Assembly (NCBI GenBank): GCA_019752375.1
Contig: JAIEMG010000010.1
Span: 1 to 59,205, forward strand
Direction: 5' to 3'
DNA: 59,205 bases
Source: Gemmataceae bacterium
GTDB taxonomy: Bacteria > Planctomycetota > Planctomycetia > Gemmatales > Gemmataceae
The notes beneath the pieces were generated by a model. That model was not told the DNA's origin and made no database searches. It saw nothing but the letters and a program-made list of their open reading frames with translations. The position numbers were made by a program, and so were the translations under genes. This document shows positions 1 through 7,053 of this stretch, in pieces (position 1 is the stretch's first letter; every line of letters begins with the position of its first letter).

Positions 1-356
1 GATTGATTCGTCATTCGGATTTCGTCATTCGTCATTGCTCCCAACGCGGGGGGAGCGAAGTAGCGTTGTAGAACTAAGCATGACGAATTGGGTCACAAGC
101 CAACCGCTTGTGCTACGGCGGCAGTCCGTGGCGTCCGTCCAGTTGCTCGCCACTGGTGAGCACATCTTATCCACACGGCGCGGAGTCGCCGCAAACGATC
201 GCCTACTTAATGTCTGCCCACTGCACGGGTTGAGACGCTTGTCGGAAATCGACAGTGCCGGCACGGGAGTTGCCCAAGCACTGGCGTTCCTGGCAAGCGG
301 CTCGACGGAGGCAGGGAGGCCTCTGCGGCCGTTCTTTCTGCTGGCGGGATACTCTC
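1..356. other. left-edge intergenic stretch
   Basis: No gene could be supported here. Bases 3-37 contain short direct iterations of an ATTCGTCATTC-type word that match the right arm of the palindrome at 3125-3207, so the left edge probably cuts through another copy of that element. The remaining open frames lack ribosome binding sites and protein-like composition. Confidence 0.5.
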
Positions 357-1817
357 ATGAACCCACGATGGATCGCCGGCCTGCTTGGAGTCGGCATTCC
401 GCTTGCTTTCGTGGTCGGCGCCACCCTGCAACCGGGCTGGTTTCGATCGAGTGAAGATCGACGCGCCGCGGACTGGACGCAGCGGTTGCGGAGCGGGCCG
501 GCGTCGCAACGAGAAAAGGCGAGCGAGGCGCTGGTGCGGATGGGACGGCCTGCGGTTCCCGCACTCTGTGTCGCGCTGCGCAACGACGGGGCGGAAGCAC
601 GGGTGCAAGCGGCGGTCGTCCTCGCCCGCATGGGCCCCGCAGCCCGGGAAGCGATTCCCGACCTGATCGAATGCTTGGAGCACGAAGACAGCGGCGTCCG
701 TCAATCCGCAGCCGATGCACTGGGTGCGATCGGTCCTGCGGCGGCACAGGCCGTTGCCGCGCTGAGCGCCCGACTGGAGGACCCCGATCCCAAGGTGCGC
801 GAGGCCGCCATTGCGGCATTGGGACAGCTGGGGCCGGACGCCCGCGCCGCCGTGCCGCTGCTGGCGCGGATGCTTCAGGATCCAAGGCCCGAGATCCGCC
901 GCTGTATCGCCGATACGCTGGGCAAAATGGGCGGTCAGGCCGCCAGTGCGGCACCCGAGCTCGGCCGTCTGCTGCACGATGACGATGAGCTGGTGCGAAC
1001 CGCCGCCGGATGGGCGCTGGCAGGTGTTGGCGAAGCGGCGGTACCCACGCTCCTGCAATTGCTGGAAGACCCGGACCCGGCAGTGCGGTCGCTGGCCGGC
1101 TGGACGTTGGGCTTGATGGGATCGCGCGCTGCGGGCGCCGTTGCGTCGTTGGCCGAGAGGTTGAAGGACCCGTCCGCCGACGTTCGGCGCACGGCGGCGG
1201 ACACGCTGGGACGGCTTGGCAGGGTCGGCAACCCGGCGGTGCCCGAGCTTGGGGCTGCATTGGGCGATGAGGATCGTCGCGTGCGTGCGATCGCGGCCTG
1301 GGCGCTCAGCCAGGTCGGCGCCAACCCGTCGCCGGTGATTGGCAAGCTGCTGCCGCTGCTGACCGATGAGAACGCGAGCGTCCGCGGAGCCGCAGTCCGG
1401 GCGATCGGTCAGCTGGGACCGGGCGCCGGAGCCGCCGTGCCGCTCCTGGTCGAGTTGCTCAACGATCCGGACGAGGAGTTACGCGAGGACGCCGTCGGCG
1501 CGCTGGCGAGTATGGGTGAAGCAGCCCTGCCTGCCGTTCGCGAGTCATTTCGTCGCGGTGACGTACAATTGCGGAGAAGGGCGACGCGCGTGTTGATCCA
1601 GGGCGGGGCGGCTGCGGTGCCGACACTGATCGGCATGCTGGCCGACCCCGACCGAGCCGTCCGGCGCTATGCCATTTTTAGCTTGAGCGAGCTGGGCACC
1701 GACGCTCAGGGTAGCCTTGCCGCATTAGCGGGTTTGGGACGCGACCCGGATCCCGACGTGAGGAGAGAGGCGGCGGCGGCCCTCACGCGCATCCGGCGAG
1801 GGACAACGTCCCGCTGA
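357..1817 (+). CDS. secreted or membrane-anchored HEAT-repeat protein
   Basis: 486 residues from the ATG at 357. Longer in-frame starts exist, but this one places a hydrophobic N-terminal segment (about residues 4-22) directly at the start, as expected for a signal peptide or anchor. The rest is a run of HEAT/PBS-lyase-like repeats of roughly 31-37 residues, with recurring units such as DPDPKVREAAIAALGQLGP, DPAVRSLAGWTLGLMG and DPDVRREAAAALTRI. Such alpha-solenoids act as protein-binding scaffolds; no catalytic residues are visible. The repeats run to the C-terminus with no extra domain. It stands alone, followed by a palindromic element. The family call is secure; the binding partner is unknown. 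Confidence 0.85.
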   Translation: MNPRWIAGLLGVGIPLAFVVGATLQPGWFRSSEDRRAADWTQRLRSGPASQREKASEALVRMGRPAVPALCVALRNDGAEARVQAAVVLARMGPAAREAIPDLIECLEHEDSGVRQSAADALGAIGPAAAQAVAALSARLEDPDPKVREAAIAALGQLGPDARAAVPLLARMLQDPRPEIRRCIADTLGKMGGQAASAAPELGRLLHDDDELVRTAAGWALAGVGEAAVPTLLQLLEDPDPAVRSLAGWTLGLMGSRAAGAVASLAERLKDPSADVRRTAADTLGRLGRVGNPAVPELGAALGDEDRRVRAIAAWALSQVGANPSPVIGKLLPLLTDENASVRGAAVRAIGQLGPGAGAAVPLLVELLNDPDEELREDAVGALASMGEAALPAVRESFRRGDVQLRRRATRVLIQGGAAAVPTLIGMLADPDRAVRRYAIFSLSELGTDAQGSLAALAGLGRDPDPDVRREAAAALTRIRRGTTSR

Positions 1818-1849
1818 CTTTGAAGCCGACCCAGAATGAGTTCGTAAGC

Positions 1850-1911
1850 TTCGTGGGACGGATTTCCGTCCGTCCGACAGACACGGACGGATCGGAAATC
1901 CGTCCCACGAA
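1850..1911. repeat. long palindrome, GTGGGAC class
   Basis: Arms of about 26 bases at 1850-1875 and 1885-1911 are inverted complements except for a one-base offset, around a loop of about 9 bases. The outer arm carries GTGGGACGGATTTCC, similar to the outer arms of the hairpins at 6109-6171 and 35855-35924. It lies 33 bases after a stop codon and may also act as a transcription terminator. A REP-like or miniature mobile repeat is the likely nature. Confidence 0.75.
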
Positions 1912-1983
1912 CTGATTCTTGGACGCGTACTTCGGGCACCACGATTTCCGAGTTTCGATTCGCACCAGGGAGGATGACAGACC

Positions 1984-3126
1984 ATGTCTTGCGTTCGTTG
2001 GATGGCCGGATTGGGCCTAGTGCTGCTGGTGGAACTGGCATGTGGAGATCCGCTGCCTGCTCAGGCACCCAAGAGCGGCGCCGATCCGAAGGAGTGGAAC
2101 GCGGCGGTGGACAAGGCCGTCGCCTTCTTGAAGGGCAGCCAGGCCGAGGACGGCTCCTGGAGCAAGCAGGCGAATCCCGGCGTGACCGCACTGGTGGTGC
2201 AAGCCCTCTTGCGCACCGGCAAGGTGACGCCGGACGATCCCATGATCAAGAAGGCGCTCAAGTTCATCGAGTCGATGGCAGATGCCGAGACCGGCAGCCT
2301 GGCCGGCAAGGACGGCAAGGCTCGCTTGCAGAACTATCTCACCAGCGTCAACCTCACCACCCTGCTCCAGGCGGACCGCAAGCAATACGCGGCCATTGGC
2401 GAGAAGGCCGTCAAGTTCCTCAAGACGATGCCGCAGGACGAAGGCCGTGGCAAGGAACGCAAGGACGCCATCTTCGGCGGCGTCGGCTATGACGGCAGCA
2501 CGCGTCCTGACATGAGCAACACCATCTTCTGCCTGGAAGCGCTGCGCACGGCCCAGGTTAAGGCCGATGATCCCGTCTACGCCAAGATCCTGGTTTTCGT
2601 CAGCCGGTCGCAGAACCTCAAGAGCGAGTCCAATGACCAGCCCTGGGCCGGCAAGATCAACGACGGCAGCTTCATCTACGGTGCCGGTCCCGCAGGCGCG
2701 AAGAAGGGCGCCGAAGCAGACGCCGCTCGTCCCGGCTACGGATCCATCACTTGCTCCGGCCTGGTTGCCCTTGACGATTGCGGCGTCAAGAAGGACGACC
2801 CGCGCTTCAAGAAGGCACTGGAGTGGATCCAGAAGGAATACAGCGTCGACAAGAACCCCGGCACGCCCGGCGACGGCATGCGCGGCTACTACCTGTGGCT
2901 GAAGATGCTGACCGAGGCGCTGACCCGCGCCGGCGTCGACACGATTGTGGAAAGCGACAAGAAGACCCACGACTGGAAAGCCGAGGTGACCGCGGCGCTC
3001 ATTTCGAAGCAATCCAAGGAGGGATCCTGGGCCAACAAGTCACCCGCGTGGATGGAAAGCAACGCGGACCTCGCCACCGCCTGGGCGCTGATGGCCCTGA
3101 GCAACTGCAAGCCTAGCGACAAGTAA
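1984..3126 (+). CDS. secreted prenyltransferase/squalene-oxidase-repeat protein
   Basis: 380 residues starting at an ATG preceded by GGGAGGATGACAGACC. Residues 1-27 form a signal peptide ending near GDPLPAQA. The mature part has alpha/alpha-barrel repeats with QW-type motifs: SQAEDGSW near residue 50, a central block with GYGSITCSGLVALDDCGV, and SKQSKEGSW near the end. This is the terpenoid cyclase/protein prenyltransferase fold common in exported planctomycete proteins. The DXDD acid motif of true squalene-hopene cyclases was not seen, so enzymatic activity is doubtful and a structural or carbohydrate-related role is possible. It has its own leader and no obvious operon partner. Confidence 0.82.
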   Translation: MSCVRWMAGLGLVLLVELACGDPLPAQAPKSGADPKEWNAAVDKAVAFLKGSQAEDGSWSKQANPGVTALVVQALLRTGKVTPDDPMIKKALKFIESMADAETGSLAGKDGKARLQNYLTSVNLTTLLQADRKQYAAIGEKAVKFLKTMPQDEGRGKERKDAIFGGVGYDGSTRPDMSNTIFCLEALRTAQVKADDPVYAKILVFVSRSQNLKSESNDQPWAGKINDGSFIYGAGPAGAKKGAEADAARPGYGSITCSGLVALDDCGVKKDDPRFKKALEWIQKEYSVDKNPGTPGDGMRGYYLWLKMLTEALTRAGVDTIVESDKKTHDWKAEVTAALISKQSKEGSWANKSPAWMESNADLATAWALMALSNCKPSDK

Positions 3127-3207
3127 TGACAAAGGGTGAAGCCCGAATGACGAATCACTGACCAAGCTCAGCTTTCGGTCCTTGATTCGTTATTCGGGCT
3201 TCGTCAT
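3125..3207. repeat. palindrome, TTCGTCATTC class
   Basis: Arms at 3138-3157 and 3183-3202 are 20 bases each with one mismatch, separated by 25 bases, and extended by ATGAC (3125-3129) and GTCAT (3203-3207). The right arm matches the repeat at window position 3-37. It sits just after a stop codon and overlaps the leader of the next gene. Confidence 0.75.
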
Positions 3208-3258
3208 TCTCAAAGTGGCTTCAACTGCAACGATGTTCGTTCCATTCCCGAGGTCCTC

Positions 3259-4200
3259 ATGCGACGTTTGCAGATCTCGCTCGGCGTTCTGTGTACCGTC
3301 GGACTGTTCGCCTTATCCGCGCCCAACGAGAAGCTGCCCACGCCGGTGAAGTGGGAAGAAGACTTTGACGAGGCCCGGGAGCTGGCTCGCAAGTCCGGCA
3401 AGCCGCTGTTCGTGGTCTTTCGCTGCGAGCGGTGACTGTGCTGCGTGGGCTTCGACGAACAGGTTGTTCGTCCCGACGATCGCGAACTGGTGGAACTGGA
3501 AAGTCAATTCGTCTGCGTCCGCATCCTGCGCATGAACGACGTGGACCTTGCCTTGTTTCAATTCGACTATGACCTCACCTGGATGGGCTTCTTCCTGAAT
3601 TCCGACCATCGCATCTACAGCCGGTATGGCGGCCGCGACGGCAAGAGCGACGAAGGCCGGCTCTCCATCAAGGGCTTGAAGCTCACGATGAAGCGGGTGC
3701 TGGAAGCGCACAAGGACAACGCGAAAAAGAAGCCGGCGGTCGCGCCCCACAAGCCGAAACGGCCGAAAGACCTGTTCGCCGTCAAGGGCAAGGACTGCAT
3801 GCACTGCCATCAGGTCTGGGAGGGATTGCGCGACCGGCAGCGTGAGGAGAAGACCTTCGACCCGGCCACGCTCTATGTCTATCCGTTGCCGGAAAACATC
3901 GGCGTGGAACTGGACGTGCACGCCGGCAATCGGGTGACGAAGGTGCTTGCCAACTCTCCCGCGGCACAGGCCAAGCTGGAGGCCGGCGATGAGCTGCGGC
4001 GAGTCGGCGGGGTAAACGTGCTCGCTCAGGGTGACGTGCAATGGGGCCTGCACAATGCACCGCTGAAGGGGATGCTGACCGTGGAAGTGGTACGCATGGG
4101 CGAAGCTCGTTCGATGACGCTGGAGTTGCCCGCGGGCTGGCGCAAGACGGACCTCGATTGGCGGCAGTCGATCCTGCAGGAGGCGAAATTCCTCAAGTGA
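3259..4200 (+). CDS. Trx-like/PDZ protein with in-frame TGA (probable selenoprotein)
   Basis: Read through the TGA at 3433-3435, this is a 313-residue protein. The ATG at 3259 follows GAGG at 5 bases and opens a signal peptide (residues 1-20). Residues 30-150 look like a thioredoxin-like domain, with KPLFVVFRCER-TGA-LCCVGFDEQ: the TGA falls at residue 59, in the redox loop and next to cysteines. A CMHCH motif (residues 180-184) could bind c-type heme, and a PDZ-like domain fills about 210-300 (NRVTKVLANSPAAQAKLEAG). A stem-loop at 3448-3474 suits a bacterial SECIS element. Translation on both sides of the TGA is protein-like and in one frame, so readthrough as selenocysteine fits better than decay. 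I recall a named Trx7/PDZ (seleno)protein family in planctomycetes. No selenocysteine machinery gene is in the window. Confidence 0.78.
3433..3474 (+). promoter_or_regulatory. candidate bacterial SECIS element after in-frame TGA
   Basis: Just downstream of the TGA (3433-3435), GACGAAC (3454-3460) pairs perfectly with GTTCGTC (3466-3472) around the loop AGGTT (3461-3465). A lower GG/CC pair (3448-3449 with 3473-3474) is separated by a CTTC bulge. The loop starts 25 bases after the TGA, inside the usual 16-37 range, and contains the GGU motif also found in the loop of the E. coli fdhF SECIS. The pairing is seen directly; its function is inferred. Confidence 0.65.
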
Positions 4201-4281
4201 TTGTTTCAGCACCTGCGCACGGACTTACTTTGCCGCCGTTTGAGTTGGTTGTCGACATCCTTGCCGATCGCTTCGATAAAG

Positions 4282-4503
4282 TCAGTCCTGTTCTTCACAC
4301 CCTTCACGCTCGTCGTCAAAGCGGTCGGATTCGGTCTCGTTCGTGATGGAGAGCGTTGCCTCGGCGTGTGGGGGAGGCTCGTCGGGCGCCAGCGCCAGTA
4401 TGTGGCAAGCGACAGCGATGGTGACCATGGCAAGCACATCGAGAAACTCTGTCACCAGGAGGACCGCACCGGCGATCCGAATCAGGCGCATCGGTTGCTC
4501 CAT
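4282..4503 (-). CDS. small one-helix membrane protein
   Basis: 73 residues; a GGAGGTGAGGAGCAAGG leader precedes the ATG at 4503. Residues 6-38 are strongly hydrophobic (AGAVLLVTEFLDVLAMVTIA) and likely form one transmembrane helix; the tail is very acidic (TESDRFDDEREGCEEQD). No family was recognised. It lies downstream of the minus-strand FHA-like gene and convergent with the Trx/PDZ gene, 81 bases from its stop. The good ribosome binding site and amphipathic layout argue for a real gene, but its small size keeps this uncertain. Confidence 0.5.
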   Translation of the reverse strand: MEQPMRLIRIAGAVLLVTEFLDVLAMVTIAVACHILALAPDEPPPHAEATLSITNETESDRFDDEREGCEEQD

Positions 4504-4633
4504 CCTTGCTCCTCACCTCCGCCGACGCCAATTCCTCGCGGACGACGCCCGGTCGAGGTTCCCGATGAAACGCGAACGATGACTGGGAACTGAACCGGCG
4601 GAACCCGACCGGGCGCGTCGCGAAGAAGTGGGG

Positions 4634-5062
4634 CTAATCCACCCGGATCTTGTGCGGACGCGGCTCGACGTGGCCATTCACGTCCTCTGAGACTGCACTC
4701 ACCTCAAACGGGAGGCTGGGCGGCGCTTCCAGCGTGATCTCCCACTCGGCGTAGCTGCCGCGCGTCGATCGGGCAGCCTTGCCGTTGACGGTCACTTTCT
4801 TGATGTCGCTCGCGTCCGCGACGGAGCCGCGCACGCGGATGAGGTTTCCTTCCCGGATGGCGCTGGTGATCATCGTGGTCGGGGGCATGACGTCCATGAA
4901 ACTGGACATGCCGCGCGACGTGTTGCGAGACTCAGCTTTGTCCGCCGGGCTATTGGGCCGCACGTGGCACTGCGGCCCACGGCCGATCAGCATGTAAAGA
5001 CCGGCGATTTCGATCAATTCTCCCGCGTGGACGCCCTCGATCACGAGCAAACTGGTTTTCAC
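4634..5062 (-). CDS. FHA-like N-terminus joined to an Ig-like domain
   Basis: 142 residues from a GTG start at 5062, chosen because AAGGAG lies 9 bases upstream. Residues 1-35 (SLLVIEGVHAGELIEIAG then LIGRGPQCHVRP) resemble the first strands and GR turn of a forkhead-associated domain. The following SRxH region of a full FHA domain is replaced by a short Ser/Arg-rich stretch. Residues 60-142 (IREGNLIRVRGSVADASD, then VTVNGKAARSTRGSYAEWEI) look like an immunoglobulin-like/Big-type beta domain. The phosphothreonine-binding site is incomplete, so phosphopeptide binding is unlikely. It may be a deletion fusion of a longer FHA protein. Confidence 0.6.
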   Translation of the reverse strand: MKTSLLVIEGVHAGELIEIAGLYMLIGRGPQCHVRPNSPADKAESRNTSRGMSSFMDVMPPTTMITSAIREGNLIRVRGSVADASDIKKVTVNGKAARSTRGSYAEWEITLEAPPSLPFEVSAVSEDVNGHVEPRPHKIRVD

Positions 5063-5490
5063 CGCATCTCGCTCCTTGTTTCTGCCGTGTTCGTCTGTCC
5101 GGACACGAAAACCCCCGCGGAAATGTTCGTCGTCAAGCCAAGAGCCAAGGGCGTGGTAGAACGCCCCCCGTGATTGCAAAAGCGATGCCGTGAACAAGCG
5201 CCTGCAATCCCGCTATTTTTTCGGTCGATGTCGAGATCCACGGGCGTTGGATGGGGTGCAACTGGCGACAGGGTGGCCAGCAGTGGCTATAGACCGCGCA
5301 GGCCGGGCTTGCGACTGGACGGCACCGAACCGCAGCCTCGGCCGCTCTTCAACCTGCGTGGCCTGAAAGCACTTCCGGTGGCGTGTTGAACGAAAGGCGG
5401 TTCCAAATTGCTGTCCCCTCCTGGGGCGGGCCCTCGCTGTTCAGTCCAGTAGTCGACCGGCAGGTGTCCGCCTCAAGAGGAGTACCAGTC
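5063..5490. other. divergent intergenic region
   Basis: This 428-base stretch separates the minus-strand FHA-like gene from the plus-strand acetyltransferase and should hold both promoters. No convincing hexamers, structured RNA or gene were recognised; short open frames here lack ribosome binding sites. Confidence 0.4.
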
Positions 5491-6087
5491 ATGAACGCCC
5501 TCCATGCTCGGCCAACACTGCACGCAAGGAAGAACCACCTCCAACCGCACCTGACTGCGCCCGATTGCACCACGCCGCAATCCGTGGATTTCCGTCCTTC
5601 ATCACCGGCGATTCGCCAGGCCGCGGTTGGAGACTTTCCCGTCATGCTCGCGATCTTCCGCAAGGTCCTGGTCACGGGCGATAGCTATGTCCTTGCCGCG
5701 GACACCACGGACGGAGACGCCTTCGAATACTGGTTCGCCAGGGGCATTCCCTCGTACGTGGCCGTGGACGAAGGCCGCATCGTGGGCATGTACCGGTTCA
5801 TTCCGAACCAGCGCGACCGCGGTTCGCACGTGGCGAATGCGTCGTTCATGGTGGACCCCGAGGCCCGCAGCCGCGGCATCGGCTGGGCGCTGGGCATGCA
5901 CTGCCTTGCCGAAGCGAAGCAAGCGGGCTTCCTGGCGATGCAGTTCAATATGGTGGTGAGCACCAACACCCGAGCCGTGGCGCTTTGGCGGAAACTGGGC
6001 TTCCTCATCGTCGGCCGGCTGCCGGGCGCCTACCGCCACGAGGATCTCGGTCTGGTGGACGCCTACGTGATGCACCGCTTTCTGTAG
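5491..6087 (+). CDS. GNAT-family N-acetyltransferase
   Basis: 198 residues; the ATG at 5491 follows AAGAGGAG at about 8 bases and is preferred over the upstream in-frame codon at 5383. The first 40 residues look unstructured. Residues 42-198 have the GNAT fold: IRQAAVGDFPVMLAIFRKVL opens it, ASFMVDPEARSRGIGWALG is motif A with the acetyl-CoA pyrophosphate loop RSRGIG, and TNTRAVALWRKLGFLIVGR is the typical motif B. The substrate cannot be told. It stands alone and is followed by a palindromic element. Confidence 0.88.
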   Translation: MNALHARPTLHARKNHLQPHLTAPDCTTPQSVDFRPSSPAIRQAAVGDFPVMLAIFRKVLVTGDSYVLAADTTDGDAFEYWFARGIPSYVAVDEGRIVGMYRFIPNQRDRGSHVANASFMVDPEARSRGIGWALGMHCLAEAKQAGFLAMQFNMVVSTNTRAVALWRKLGFLIVGRLPGAYRHEDLGLVDAYVMHRFL

Positions 6088-6452
6088 ACTGAGTGTCCCC
6101 GGCGCCTCTTCTTGTGGGACGCGTTTGGTACGTGCCCATCACTGGGACGTTTCAAACGTGCCCCACAAGAAAGAATGTCTTCAAATCGCTGATTTTCCCG
6201 AGACGGACGACTAATAGCCCATCGAAAATTACTATTGTGCGCGATTGGGGCTTGTCGAATGTCGTCTCCGCGCGTACTATTGGGATGTCTCGTGGTTTTG
6301 CAGAGTTCGCTTGGTTGAGATGTCTCTTTCGTCATCCCCTCCAGTCTTTCCTCTCTTTTCCCACTTGGCAGTGTAGTTTTCAGCAGTCTTATGCGATGCC
6401 CCACCCGCTTGTGGGTTCGGCGGCAATTCGCATCATTTCCAGGAGGCCCATA
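6088..6452 (+). other. long leader upstream of the RRM gene
   Basis: 365 bases without a gene. It begins with a palindrome (6109-6171) and then becomes notably A+T-rich and pyrimidine-rich compared with its surroundings (6180-6400). Small RRM-protein genes in other bacteria often have long structured leaders, so this could be a 5' untranslated region; no particular riboswitch was recognised. Confidence 0.4.
6109..6171. repeat. long palindrome, GTGGGAC class
   Basis: Outer arms TTCTTGTGGG (6109-6118) and CCCACAAGAA (6162-6171) are perfect complements; the inner arms around CGTTTG and AAACG pair imperfectly. The layout matches the hairpins at 1850-1911 and 35855-35924. It follows the acetyltransferase stop by 22 bases. 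Confidence 0.7.
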
Positions 6453-6779
6453 GTGGCAAAGAAGTTGTATGTGGGGAATCTTCCCTACGGTATCAGCGGC
6501 AGTGATCTGGAGCGGATGTTCGGGGATCACGGCGCGGTCGAGTCGGCCCAGGTGATTGCGGACCGGGATACCGGACGCTCCAAGGGCTTTGGCTTTGTCG
6601 AAATGCGGAACGATCAGGAAGCGGAAGCCGCCATCCAGGCCCTCAACGGCCAGGACTTCAACGGGCGGGCTCTGACGGTCAATGAAGCGCGGCCTCGTGA
6701 AGATCGGGGCGGCGGTCGTCGTGAGTCCACCGGCTCCCGGTTCGGGAGCGGTTCCACGGGCGGCAGCAAGCGCTGGTAA
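6453..6779 (+). CDS. RRM-type RNA-binding protein
   Basis: 108 residues from a GTG at 6453, preceded by AGGAGG at 6 bases, which decides the start. Residues 1-80 form one RNA-recognition motif: RNP2 is LYVGNL (residues 5-10) and RNP1 is KGFGFVEM (about 44-51). The tail is short, Gly/Arg/Ser-rich (EDRGGGRRESTGSRFGSGST) and likely flexible. Single-RRM proteins of this size are common in cyanobacteria and planctomycetes, where they bind single-stranded RNA, often under cold or stress. A strong terminator follows the stop by 17 bases, making this a one-gene transcript. Confidence 0.93.
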   Translation: MAKKLYVGNLPYGISGSDLERMFGDHGAVESAQVIADRDTGRSKGFGFVEMRNDQEAEAAIQALNGQDFNGRALTVNEARPREDRGGGRRESTGSRFGSGSTGGSKRW

Positions 6780-6796
6780 TTCAAATCCGAACGGCC

Positions 6797-6835
6797 AAGC
6801 CCCCCTTCCTACCTCGGTAGCGAAGGGGGGCTTTT
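6797..6835 (+). terminator. rho-independent terminator of the RRM gene
   Basis: AAGCCCCCCTTC (6797-6808) pairs with GAAGGGGGGCTT (6822-6833) around a loop that itself holds a small CTACC/GGTAG stem; the descending arm runs into CTTTTG. It lies 17 bases past the stop codon. Confidence 0.9.
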
Positions 6836-7053
6836 GTACTGAAGCACAAACTGTCCGGACGCGACGCCGCCGATCGCCCCCTTCGGGACGTGCGGAGTTC
6901 GCCCGGGCGAACCAATCTGCCACAAAAACAATCGGCGTGGGATTGCCAGGAACACCTCGGGCGCCCGTCCCAGCGAGTAGGATAGCTGTTTTGCTGTCCG
7001 TGAGCAGCGTGCTGCCAGCATGCGCTGTGAGACCATTGTGCATGGAGTCCAAC

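Noticed and set aside
3445-4200. Shorter Trx/PDZ gene starting after the TGA at a GTG
   Set aside because: It would lack a signal peptide and the thioredoxin redox loop, and has no ribosome binding site; the ATG at 3259 has one and the frame is protein-like up to the TGA.
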